The position numbers and the translations under genes were made by a program. A DNA stretch of 19,358 nucleotides, taken from positions 1 to 19,358 of the forward strand of contig JBHHZM010000058.1 in NCBI GenBank assembly GCA_046758065.1, written 5' to 3'. The notes under the pieces were generated by a model. It had not been told where the DNA came from. It ran no database searches and worked only from the letters and a program-made list of their open reading frames with translations. Positions 7,315-14,104 of the stretch are shown here, one piece after another. The first letter of the stretch is position 1; each line of letters starts with the position of its first letter. This DNA is from JBHHZM01 sp046758065. Its GTDB lineage: Bacteria > Pseudomonadota > Alphaproteobacteria > JAAXGF01.

Positions 7315-8013
7315 CGCGCCGTCGGGCAGCAGCGCGATGCGTTCGGCGTCGAGCAGCCTGACCGTCTCGGGCGTCGCCGGGCAGTGGAGCGACAGCACGT
7401 CGCAGTGGGGCAGCAGCGCCTCGACGCTTTGGTGGTAGACGGCGCCCGCCTCGGCCGTGCGATCGAGACGCCGCCGGTTGTGGTAGTGCACGACCATGTC
7501 GAAGCCGCGCGCGCGCTTGGCCGTGACCTGTCCGACGCGTCCCATGCCGACGACGCCGAAGCGCTTGCCCGTGATCTGCCGGCCGACCATGAACGCCGGG
7601 CTCCAGTCGCGCCACGCCCGGGCGCGCACCAGCCGCTCGCCTTCGCTCGCCCGGCGCGCCGCGCCCAGCATCAGCAGCATGGCGATCTCGGCCGTGGCGT
7701 CCGAGAGCACGTCGGGGGTATTGGTGACGACGATGCCGCGCGCCCGGGCGGCTTCGAGGTCGACGTGATCGACGCCGACTGAGAAATTGGCGATCGCCTT
7801 GACGCTCGCGGGCAGGCGCGCGATCACCGCGGCGGTGAACTTCTCGGTGTGGCAGGGCAGGATGGCGTCGGCCCCTTCGGCCAGCGCGATCAGCTCGTCG
7901 CTGTCGTAGAGCCGATCGTCGGCGTTGAACCGCGGCGCGTAATCCCGCGCCAGCCGCGTCTCGACCGCCTCGGGCAGCTTGCGGGTTACGAGAACGACGG
8001 GTTTGGCGGCCAT
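7048..8013 (-). CDS. D-isomer-specific 2-hydroxyacid dehydrogenase (glyoxylate/hydroxypyruvate reductase type)
   Basis: This 321-residue cytoplasmic enzyme is predicted to interconvert 2-oxo acids (glyoxylate, hydroxypyruvate or a relative) and D-2-hydroxy acids with NAD(P)H. The Rossmann motif is GMGRVG at 156-161. The catalytic set is Arg240 in VVNTARG, Glu269 in YNDEP and His287 in LLPHIGSAT, all in the expected order. Length is typical. Its ribosome-binding site is GAAAGAAG just before the ATG. It follows kynA on the same strand after 78 bases and may be transcribed with the kyn genes, although nothing in the kynurenine pathway needs it. It faces the plus-strand TRAP operon tail to tail, and its 3' end is duplicated on the far side of that operon. 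A link to 2-oxo or 2-hydroxy acid uptake is more likely than one to tryptophan. The exact substrate is not determinable; ghrB/gyaR would be a guess. Confidence 0.93.
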   Translation of the reverse strand: MAAKPVVLVTRKLPEAVETRLARDYAPRFNADDRLYDSDELIALAEGADAILPCHTEKFTAAVIARLPASVKAIANFSVGVDHVDLEAARARGIVVTNTPDVLSDATAEIAMLLMLGAARRASEGERLVRARAWRDWSPAFMVGRQITGKRFGVVGMGRVGQVTAKRARGFDMVVHYHNRRRLDRTAEAGAVYHQSVEALLPHCDVLSLHCPATPETVRLLDAERIALLPDGAIVVNTARGAIVDDEALIAALRSGKLAAAGLDVYNDEPDIHPAYRDLENVFLLPHIGSATRETRDAMGFRALDNLDAIMAGREPGDRVA

Positions 8014-8091
8014 GCTTCTTTCTCTTTGCGCCGGTTGCGGCCCGCCATCATACGCGCGGCGAACAGCGGTACAAGCCGGTCGCCGGCGGCG

Positions 8092-8946
8092 TCAGAGCGC
8101 CGTGCGCAGGTCCCAGAGCTCGGGGAAGAAGTGGCTGCCCACCGCCTGTTTGAGGTAGGCGACGCCGGCGGTGCCGCCGGTGCCGCGTTTGTGGCCGATG
8201 ATGCGCTCGACCGTGGTGGCGTGGCGGAAGCGCCATTGCTGGAACCAGTCGTCGAGGTCGACCAGTTCCTCGGCCAGCTCGTAAAGTTCCCAGTGATGCA
8301 CCGGATCGCGATAAACCGCGAGCCAGGCGTCGCGCACCGAATCGTGGGCGGCGTAGGGCTCGCTCCAGTCACGCGCGAGATGCTCTTGATCGATGTCGAA
8401 GCCGCGACGGGCGAGCAGGCGGACGGTCTCGTCGTAGAGCCCCGGCGCCTCGAGCAGCCGCGCGAGGCGGTCGTGGACCGCCGCATCGTGACGGTGCGGT
8501 TCGAGCATCGTCCGGTTCTTGTTGCCGAGGATGAATTCGATCGCCCGGTACTGGTACGACTGGAAGCCCGAAGCCTGCCCGAGCGCTCCGCGAAAGGCCA
8601 TGTAGTCGGCGGGCGTTAGCGTCGAGAGCACGTCCCACGACTGGATGAGCTGCGACTGGACGCGCGAGACCCGCGCCAGCATCTTGAAGGCGGACGACAG
8701 GTCGTTCGCCCAGATGCGCGCGACGGTCGCTTCGAGTTCGTGCAGAACGAGCTTGAGCCACAGTTCGGTCGCCTGATGGATGACGATGAACAGCATCTCG
8801 TCATGGTGGTCCGATCGCGGGCGCTGACAGGCGAGCAGGGCCTCGAGCCGGAGATAGTCGCCGTAGCTCATGTCGGCGTCGAACTCGGTGTGCGCGCCTT
8901 CCGGCAGTTTCGGCGCGGTGCCGGCGCCTTTCTTCCCTGTGCTCAT
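8092..8946 (-). CDS. kynA: Tryptophan 2,3-dioxygenase
   Basis: This is a heme enzyme that opens the indole ring of L-tryptophan with O2 to give N-formylkynurenine, the first step of the kynurenine pathway; it acts in the cytoplasm, normally as a homotetramer. The 284 residues carry the family signatures: FIVIHQATELWLKLVLHELE with the active-site His57, QSYQYRAIEF with the substrate-carboxylate arginine (Arg134), and RFRHATTVERIIGHKRGTGG with the proximal heme ligand His242. The C-terminus is complete. The ATG at 8946 was preferred over a GTG seven codons upstream because GAAGGAG sits in front of the ATG, inside the longer alternative. It is the last kyn gene of the operon, 42 bases after kynU. 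Confidence 0.96.
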   Translation of the reverse strand: MSTGKKGAGTAPKLPEGAHTEFDADMSYGDYLRLEALLACQRPRSDHHDEMLFIVIHQATELWLKLVLHELEATVARIWANDLSSAFKMLARVSRVQSQLIQSWDVLSTLTPADYMAFRGALGQASGFQSYQYRAIEFILGNKNRTMLEPHRHDAAVHDRLARLLEAPGLYDETVRLLARRGFDIDQEHLARDWSEPYAAHDSVRDAWLAVYRDPVHHWELYELAEELVDLDDWFQQWRFRHATTVERIIGHKRGTGGTAGVAYLKQAVGSHFFPELWDLRTAL

Positions 8947-8988
8947 GGTCTTGTCTTGCTCCTTCACGCTCCGGCGATGCGCGGCGCG

Positions 8989-10230
8989 TTACGTGACGGC
9001 GGCGCGGGCGTGGAACTCGGGAACGTCCCAGGCGCCGGTCGCCATGATTTCGCGCAGCGCGGCGACGGCATCCCAGACGTCGACGTGGCGCAGGTAGAGG
9101 GGCGCGAAACCGAAGCGCAGGATGTCGGGAGCGCGGAAGTCGCCGATGACGCCGCGGCCGATCAGCGCCTGCGTGATCGGGTAACCCTGGAGATGGCGCA
9201 GCGCCACCTGACTGCCGCGGGTTCCCGGGTCGCGCGGACTTGCCAACGCGAAACCGAAGCTTCCGCATTGCTGTTCGATCAGCGCGATGAACGCCTCGCC
9301 GAGCGCCGTCGATTTGTCGCGCACCGCCGCCATGTCGGCCTCGAGCATGAGTTCGATCCCGGCGTCGAGCGCGGCGAGGCTGAGGATCGGCGGCGTGCCG
9401 CAGAGTTGTCGGGCGATCCCTTCGGCGGGCCGATAGCCGGCGTCGAAGGCGAAGGGATCGGCGTGTCCCATCCAGCCCGACAGCGGCGACCGCATCGCGT
9501 CGTGCAGGCGCCCGGCGACGTAAAGGAAGGCCGGCGCGCCGGGCCCGCCGTTCAGGTACTTGTACCCGCAGCCGACGGCGAAATCGACGCCGCAGGCCCC
9601 GAGTTCGATCGGCAAGGCGCCGGCGCTATGCGACAGGTCCCACAGCATCAGGGCGCCCTTGGCATGCGCCGCGGCGGTGATCGCGGCCATGTCGTGCATG
9701 CGGCCCGAGCGGTAATCGACGTGGGTGAGCATGACCACGGCCGTGTTGTCGTCGACCGCGGCGACGAGGTCATCCGCCGGGGCGAGATGCAGTTCCTGAT
9801 TGCCGTCGAGCAGTTCGATCAGTCCCTGCGCGACGTAGAGATCGGTCGGGAAATTCCCGGTCTCGGAGACGATGGCGGTTCGGCCGGGGCGCAGCCTAAG
9901 CCCGCCGGCGAGCAGCTTGAACAGGTTCACCGAGGTCGAATCGGCGACCACTACTTCGCCGGGACGGGCGCCGATGAGACGGGCGATCTTGTCGCCGACC
10001 CGCCGGGGCAGATTGATCCAGTCGCGCCGGTTCCAGCTTCGCACGAGACCCTCGCCCCATTCGTGGCGACTCACCGTCTCGAGCCGTCCGAGCGCCGCCC
10101 GCGGCAGCGGTCCGAGCGAATTGCCGTCGAGGTAGATCACGCCGTCGGGAAGGACGAAAGCGTCGCGAAAACGCGCCAGCGGATCGTACGCGTCGCGTTC
10201 GGCGAGCATCGCGCGCGTCAGTCCGCTCAT
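8989..10230 (-). CDS. kynU: Kynureninase
   Basis: This is a pyridoxal-phosphate enzyme that cleaves L-kynurenine to anthranilate and L-alanine. The 413 residues show YLDGNSLGPLP near the N-terminus, the WDLSHSAGALP segment with the cofactor-contacting Asp198 and His201, and GCGYKYLNGGPG with the Schiff-base Lys224. Length is normal for bacterial KynU. Its ATG (10230-10228) overlaps the kynB stop as ATGA, and CAGGAG lies nine bases upstream within kynB, so translation is probably coupled. It is the middle gene of kynB-kynU-kynA. Confidence 0.97.
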   Translation of the reverse strand: MSGLTRAMLAERDAYDPLARFRDAFVLPDGVIYLDGNSLGPLPRAALGRLETVSRHEWGEGLVRSWNRRDWINLPRRVGDKIARLIGARPGEVVVADSTSVNLFKLLAGGLRLRPGRTAIVSETGNFPTDLYVAQGLIELLDGNQELHLAPADDLVAAVDDNTAVVMLTHVDYRSGRMHDMAAITAAAHAKGALMLWDLSHSAGALPIELGACGVDFAVGCGYKYLNGGPGAPAFLYVAGRLHDAMRSPLSGWMGHADPFAFDAGYRPAEGIARQLCGTPPILSLAALDAGIELMLEADMAAVRDKSTALGEAFIALIEQQCGSFGFALASPRDPGTRGSQVALRHLQGYPITQALIGRGVIGDFRAPDILRFGFAPLYLRHVDVWDAVAALREIMATGAWDVPEFHARAAVT

Positions 10231-10859
10231 GACTCACGACTCCTGAGCACGGCGCGCACCGGCGCGGCGTCGAGGTTGGCGAGCTTGAGCGGCAGGGCGA
10301 TCAGCTCGTAGTCGCCGGGCGGCACGTCGTCGAGCACCAGGCCCTCGAGGATCGCCATGCCGTGACGCCGCACCGCCTTGTGAGCGTCCATGGTCTTCGA
10401 GTCCTGGGCATCGAGTGATGGCGTATCGACGCCGACCAGAATCACGCCCGCCGCGGCGAGCAGATCGATGGCGGTCGGCGCCACAACGCTGAAGTTCGGG
10501 TCCCAGTGTTCTTGCGGCGCCCGTTCGTAAGTCCGGATCAGCATCCGCGTGACGCCGCCGCCGGCAAGGTGGGCGGCGATGTGGCCGGGTTCGATACGCG
10601 GGCCCGCGCGGGTCGCATCGATCACCCGGCAGCGGCCGATGTAGGGCGCAAGATCGACGTCGCCTGCGGGCGCGCCGTTTGCATCGTAATGGAGCGGCGC
10701 GTCGGCATGGCTGCCGGTATGGCTCGACATGGTGAACTTCGAGACGTTGACGGGGCAGTCGCCGCCGAGCTGCCGGGTGCGCGTCTCGACGTAGGGCGTG
10801 TCGCCCGGCCAAACCGGGATTCCGGGCCGGATCGGCGGACTGATGTCCCACAGCTTCAT
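10227..10859 (-). CDS. kynB: Kynurenine formamidase
   Basis: This metal-dependent hydrolase of the bacterial cyclase-like family removes formate from N-formylkynurenine to give kynurenine, between the KynA and KynU steps. The 210 residues contain WPGDTPY near residue 17 and the metal-binding signature HTGSHADAPLH at 47-57, giving His47, His51, Asp53 and His57. GVDTPSLDAQDSKTMDAH, further on, is also characteristic of KynB. AAGGA lies upstream of the ATG. It is the first gene of the operon, with about 150 bases of shared intergenic DNA separating it from the divergent CtrA-like receiver gene. The kyn set stops at anthranilate; no anthranilate-using gene occurs in the window. Confidence 0.96.
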   Translation of the reverse strand: MKLWDISPPIRPGIPVWPGDTPYVETRTRQLGGDCPVNVSKFTMSSHTGSHADAPLHYDANGAPAGDVDLAPYIGRCRVIDATRAGPRIEPGHIAAHLAGGGVTRMLIRTYERAPQEHWDPNFSVVAPTAIDLLAAAGVILVGVDTPSLDAQDSKTMDAHKAVRRHGMAILEGLVLDDVPPGDYELIALPLKLANLDAAPVRAVLRSRES

Positions 10860-10930
10860 GGCCCCGTCCTTGTCGCTGGCAGCTTGGGCGATCGCCGGCG
10901 CGCATGCAAGCAGCGAAGTCGTCGCAGCGG

Positions 10931-10962
10931 TTAATCCATTTTTTACCCTGGGCCCGTAAACA
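10931..10962 (+). promoter_or_regulatory. CtrA-type promoter upstream of the receiver gene
   Basis: TTAA-N7-TTTA (10931-10945) matches the CtrA box TTAA-N7-TTAA at seven of eight positions. Eleven bases later comes TAAACA (10957-10962), a -10-like hexamer, which puts the box over the -35 position as in CtrA-activated promoters. The same box-to-hexamer distance occurs in the promoter at 11942-11973. The box also lies in the kynB upstream region, so it could affect both genes. This is pattern matching only. Confidence 0.4.
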
Positions 10963-10965
10963 ATT

Positions 10966-10981
10966 GGTTAGTCATTTAACC
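10966..10981. promoter_or_regulatory. Operator-like inverted repeat GGTTA-N6-TAACC
   Basis: GGTTAGTCATTTAACC lies just upstream of the CtrA-like receiver gene, near where transcription would start if the preceding promoter is real. A second small inverted repeat, TTTAC-N9-GTAAA, is at 10942-10960. Either could bind a regulator of the receiver gene or of the divergent kyn operon. No protein can be assigned. Confidence 0.35.
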
Positions 10982-11009
10982 CGCGTGCAACGAACGGGAT
11001 CGGGCCGCC

Positions 11010-11444
11010 ATGTGGATTCTCCTGGTTGAAGACGACGCCTCCACCGCCAGCAGCATCGAGCTGATCCTCAGGGAAGAGGGGTTCACCTGCGACATCGCCG
11101 AATACGGCGAGGACGGCTTCGAATTCGGCGAAGAGTACGACTACGACCTCATCGTCCTCGACCTCATGCTGCCCGACATCGACGGCTACGAGGTCCTCAA
11201 GCGGCTGCGCGAAAAGAACGTCGAAACGCCGATCCTGATTCTCTCGGGCCTCAGCGCGCCCGACGATCGAATCAAGGGTCTCGGTTTCGGCGCCGACGAC
11301 TATCTCACCAAGCCGTTCGACAAGCGCGAACTCATCGCCCACATCGAGGCCATCGCCCGGCGTGCGAAGCGCGGCCGGCCCGAGGCGGTGAATCGCAAGG
11401 GGCGGCTGACCATGCTGTCGGAGCGTACCGGCCCCCACCGCTGA
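11010..11444 (+). CDS. CtrA-like response regulator, receiver domain only
   Basis: This 144-residue protein is a complete phosphoreceiver domain: acidic pair Asp8-Asp9 (VEDD), phosphoacceptor Asp51 in LIVLDLMLPDIDGYEVL, Ser79 in LILSG and Lys101 in TKPFDKRELI. From WILLVEDDASTASSIEL through GLGFGADDYLTKPFDKREL it reads like CtrA, the alphaproteobacterial cell-cycle master regulator, rather than a generic CheY. The similarity appears to run on into the linker (VNRKGRLTML), then the protein stops where CtrA would begin its winged-helix DNA-binding domain. I saw no leftover of that domain in any frame downstream, so this is a stand-alone receiver or an old truncation, not a fresh frameshift. It could act as a phosphate sink or a protein-interaction signal in a CtrA-type phosphorelay. 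No kinase gene lies nearby. The ribosome-binding site is weak. Confidence 0.85.
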   Translation: MWILLVEDDASTASSIELILREEGFTCDIAEYGEDGFEFGEEYDYDLIVLDLMLPDIDGYEVLKRLREKNVETPILILSGLSAPDDRIKGLGFGADDYLTKPFDKRELIAHIEAIARRAKRGRPEAVNRKGRLTMLSERTGPHR

Positions 11445-11492
11445 ACCGGGCCGACGGCGACAATTCGCTTTGGGGCTGTCGCAGAGTCGACG

Positions 11493-11514
11493 ACGGGGGC
11501 GCTTCCGGCCCCGT
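11493..11514. terminator. Possible shared terminator between convergent genes
   Basis: ACGGGG (11493-11498) and CCCCGT (11509-11514) form a six-pair stem in the 111-base gap between the receiver gene and the convergent 82-residue gene. There is no T-run on either side, so the call rests on position and stem only. Confidence 0.3.
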
Positions 11515-11555
11515 AATCCCGTGTCGTATCGCATTCGCGCGACTTCCGGCGACGA

Positions 11556-11804
11556 TCAGGCGAGCTTGCGGAACACCTTGACGTTGCAGGCGAACGAATC
11601 GACCTTGACGCCCGCGCGAGTGAGGCGGCCCTCGATGCGGGCGAAGCTGGGCTCGACGATGAGGCCTGCGAGTACCGCCGTATCCATCGCTTCCTGCAAT
11701 TCGTTGCAGGCGCGCAGGATGCGATCCGCCAGGTCGCGGTCGTCGGGGATTTTGTGCGAATCCTCGCTTTCGACCAGCTGGTGGATACGGATTGAACTCG
11801 ACAT
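11556..11804 (-). CDS. Small protein of unknown function (82 aa)
   Basis: I do not recognise this family. The protein is soluble-looking, with no signal peptide or membrane segment. The N-terminal half is acidic and polar, with a likely amphipathic helix (DLADRILRACNELQEAMDTA). The C-terminal half (FARIEGRLTRAGVKVDSF) is more basic and ends CNVKVFRKLA; it has two cysteines. The gene looks real: AGGAG sits eight bases before the ATG and a CtrA-type promoter pattern lies about 140-170 bases upstream. It converges with the CtrA-like receiver gene. A role in the same regulatory circuit is possible but rests only on position and promoter similarity. Confidence 0.7.
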   Translation of the reverse strand: MSSSIRIHQLVESEDSHKIPDDRDLADRILRACNELQEAMDTAVLAGLIVEPSFARIEGRLTRAGVKVDSFACNVKVFRKLA

Positions 11805-11941
11805 ACGCCTCGCTCCTGTCGGTAACGCCGGTCCGGTGCGCCGTCTCGTCCGGCGGGGCGCTCTGGGAAAAGATCGATCGCCCTACGCGGAAAACGCGGT
11901 TCCTCCACGAGGTGGCGGCTTGCGTCTTCCCGCAGTCGCAC

Positions 11942-11973
11942 AATCTAGGGTGAAATGCTTAATCCCGGGTTAA
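11942..11973 (-). promoter_or_regulatory. Perfect CtrA box with -10-like hexamer upstream of the 82-residue gene
   Basis: TTAATCCCGGGTTAA (11959-11973) is an exact TTAA-N7-TTAA. Reading on the minus strand, 11 bases separate it from TAGATT (11947-11942), a plausible -10, so the box would straddle the -35 position. The predicted leader is about 130 bases. Caution: part of the box (AATCCCGGGTTAA) resembles one arm of the palindrome at 13416-13455, so it could be a remnant of that repeat. Confidence 0.45.
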
Positions 11974-12019
11974 CGTGCATCGGCGATGCCGTGGCCGGGG
12001 ATCGGGGAACCCGGTCGGA

Positions 12020-13297
12020 TCAGGTCGCCGTCCCGCCCGCCTCGTCGGGACGCGCCGTTTCCTCGGTTGGCTCGGCGTGCGCGCGCGGATCGAGCCGGCT
12101 TGCCGTCGGCGTGTTGCGCGCGACGGGAACGAACGCGCCCTGCTGCTCCGTCGGCAGCGGCGACCGCCGCCGCATGCGGTAGAGGATAAACGCGGCGAAG
12201 CCCGCGAGCACCGCGGCAGTAAACAGAAACAGTCCCGACGGGCCCGTGACGTCCATCGCCGCCGCGGCGACGATCGGGCCGAGCGTCGCTCCGATCCCGT
12301 AGGCGAACAGCAAGCCGGCGCTGGCGGCGACGAAATCCCGCGGCTCGACGTAATCGTTGGCGTGGGCGACGACCAGCGGGTAGATCGGCTGCGAGGCTGC
12401 GCCGTAGGCCAGGCTCAGAATGAGGATGGCGGCCGGAACCACGGCCCCGACTCCGACCACCGCCAGAGACGCCGCCACACCGGCGAAGCTCAGCGTCACC
12501 ATCACGCGGCGGCGGTCGAACCGGTCGGAGAGCACGCCGATCGGGTACTGCACGAAAAACCCGCCGAGCCGCATCGCGGTCATGAAAAACGAGATGTAGA
12601 GCGTCGTAAGGCCGAGGCGGGTGGCGTAAACCGGCCCGAGCGCGGCGAAGGCGCTGGAGACCAGGCCGGTAACGAGCGATCCGGCCACCGCGAGGGGCGA
12701 AAGGGCGAGCAGCTCGCGAAAGCCGAACCGTCCGGTTTCTTCCAGTACCGGGCTCCCCATGCGGGTGAGCGCCACCGGCAAAAGCGCGACCGTGAACAGG
12801 ATCGATGAAATCGCGAACAGCTCGTAACCCACGGGTTCGGCCAGGTTGATCAGCAGCGGGCCGGCGCCGATGCCCGCGGTATGGGCGAGCACGTAAAGGG
12901 CAAAGGTGCGCCCGCGGGTTTCGTTGCTCGCCTGGAACTGGAGCCAGGATTCGGAGACCATGAACAACCCGGCGAGCGCGAAGCCCATTGCGCCGCGCAA
13001 CAGCAGCCAAACGGCGGTGACGGGAATGAGCGTATGAAGCAGGGCGGCGATCGCCGAAACCGCCGCGAAGACGATAAAGGCGCGGATATGCCCCACCCGG
13101 CGGATCACGCGGGCACAAAATACGGTGCCCGCGAGCTGGCCGGCGAAATAAGCGGAACCGACCAGCCCGATCATCTGTTCGGATACGCCGTCGACCGACA
13201 TGCGCACGCCGAGCAGGGTAAAGAACAGGCCGTTGGCGAGCCCGAGAAAAACGACGCCGCCGAGCAGGGCGCTGATCGATAGAAACATACGCAGCAT
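12020..13297 (-). CDS. MFS transporter (YcaD-like)
   Basis: This 425-residue inner-membrane protein has about 12 hydrophobic segments and belongs to the major facilitator superfamily. The YcaD-like branch is suggested by the N-terminal GLANGLFFTLLGVRMSVDG, by FMVSESWLQFQASNETRGRTFALY in the first half, and by PIGVLSDRFDRRRVMV, the loop between the two halves. Transporters of this branch have no assigned substrate. The last 40 or so residues are a hydrophilic, probably disordered tail. The ATG at 13297 has no clear ribosome-binding site; a second ATG three codons later is possible. It stands alone on the minus strand. The 215 bases after it hold the CtrA-type promoter, and the 236 bases before it hold the palindrome at 13416-13455. 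Confidence 0.88.
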   Translation of the reverse strand: MLRMFLSISALLGGVVFLGLANGLFFTLLGVRMSVDGVSEQMIGLVGSAYFAGQLAGTVFCARVIRRVGHIRAFIVFAAVSAIAALLHTLIPVTAVWLLLRGAMGFALAGLFMVSESWLQFQASNETRGRTFALYVLAHTAGIGAGPLLINLAEPVGYELFAISSILFTVALLPVALTRMGSPVLEETGRFGFRELLALSPLAVAGSLVTGLVSSAFAALGPVYATRLGLTTLYISFFMTAMRLGGFFVQYPIGVLSDRFDRRRVMVTLSFAGVAASLAVVGVGAVVPAAILILSLAYGAASQPIYPLVVAHANDYVEPRDFVAASAGLLFAYGIGATLGPIVAAAAMDVTGPSGLFLFTAAVLAGFAAFILYRMRRRSPLPTEQQGAFVPVARNTPTASRLDPRAHAEPTEETARPDEAGGTAT

Positions 13298-13415
13298 GAA
13301 TGGGCGCCCCGCTTGGTCTGGATACCGACGCTACCGCGCGCGCATCCTGCCAGAACAGCGCCGCCGTGGCCAAGCCGGGACGCGTTCCTGGGGCTGCCGT
13401 TCAAGGGGGACTTCT

Positions 13416-13455
13416 AGCCCAGATTATTCACGGCGCGGCGTGAATAATCCGGGTT
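13416..13455. repeat. Long palindromic element
   Basis: GATTATTCACG (13422-13432) and CGTGAATAATC (13439-13449) are perfect 11-base inverted repeats around a six-base spacer. Pairing continues outward to 13416 and 13455 with one mismatch and one wobble. A degenerate copy of one arm recurs inverted at 14043-14061, on the other side of the SnoaL-like gene. It could serve as a terminator, but it lies outside the end of any gene, so a REP/MITE-type mobile repeat is more likely. Confidence 0.75.
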
Positions 13456-13533
13456 AAGTGATGCGCGCTGGACTACGAAGTGTCGCGGTTGTTAGGGTAC
13501 CTACACGACAACGATGCTAAAGGGGGGAACACC

Positions 13534-13902
13534 ATGGGCGCGGCTGACCATCTTGGAGCTTACGCGGACGGTTGGACGATCGGAGATGCTGACAAGATCA
13601 TCGGGGCCTTGTCGGATGGTTACGTGCTGGACGACCCGAACGAAGGCAAGGTCGGCAAGGCGGACTTCGCCGGGTACCTCGCCGGAATGAAGGAGGCTGT
13701 AGCCTCAATGCGAGGTGAGGACTACTCGGGACCGTTCATGGAGCTGACCGAGGTCACGACCCGTGAGGACGGCGGCGTCCTGACGGCGTGGTGCTGGTGG
13801 TCGATCCCGGGGACGGCGTTCCAGGGTGCCGGTCTGATCAAGGTCGGTAACGACGGCGTGCATTCCGAGAAGCTCGCGTTCTACACCAAGCTTCCTGAGT
13901 AA
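13534..13902 (+). CDS. SnoaL-like / NTF2-fold small protein
   Basis: This 122-residue soluble protein begins MGAADHLGAYADGWTIGDADKIIGAL, the helical start of SnoaL/NTF2-like proteins. It is followed by YVLDDPNEG and by alternating strand-like stretches (TAWCWWSIPGTAFQGAGLIKV). The fold is a small cone that binds a hydrophobic ligand or acts as an isomerase, cyclase or hydrolase, and the sequence does not tell which. The ATG at 13534 was chosen for its GGGGGGAA ribosome-binding site; the frame is open 18 codons further upstream without one. No operon partner is evident; the next gene starts about 200 bases on. The gene lies between inverted repeats (13439-13457 and 14043-14061), which suggests a cassette. 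Function unknown. Confidence 0.8.
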   Translation: MGAADHLGAYADGWTIGDADKIIGALSDGYVLDDPNEGKVGKADFAGYLAGMKEAVASMRGEDYSGPFMELTEVTTREDGGVLTAWCWWSIPGTAFQGAGLIKVGNDGVHSEKLAFYTKLPE

Positions 13903-14042
13903 CCTCACGTCGCCACAGCGGCGGGTCTACGAGAAGCCGCGGGGGGCCATCCGTCCCTAAGCTTCGAACTTGCAGTCGAGCCTGCCACTGGTGGGCAACG
14001 GCAAAAAACGGAGATAACTGTTGAAGCGGGTACGTTGCTGAC

Positions 14043-14061
14043 TTAACCGCAATTATTCACG
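14043..14061. repeat. Inverted partial copy of the 13416-13455 palindrome
   Basis: TTAACCGCAATTATTCACG matches the reverse complement of 13439-13457 at 16 of 19 positions. Its own second arm is badly decayed (only ATTCGTG-like remnants to about 14079). The 13903-14104 stretch otherwise shows no gene. Confidence 0.6.
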
Positions 14062-14104
14062 ACCGCCGCATGATTCGTGGGCTGGCGAAACGGAATCGGA
14101 ATCC

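Noticed and set aside
8944..8967. GTG start seven codons upstream for kynA
   Set aside because: The strong GAAGGAG ribosome-binding site overlaps those codons and serves the ATG at 8946.
8740..10311. 523-codon plus-strand frame opposite kynU and kynA
   Set aside because: Antisense to kynU and kynA, both with intact catalytic motifs; no ribosome-binding site or domain.
13918..13940. Possible terminator after the SnoaL-like gene (GCGGC...GCCGC)
   Set aside because: Only a five-base stem with a 13-base loop and no T-run; too weak to call in GC-rich sequence.
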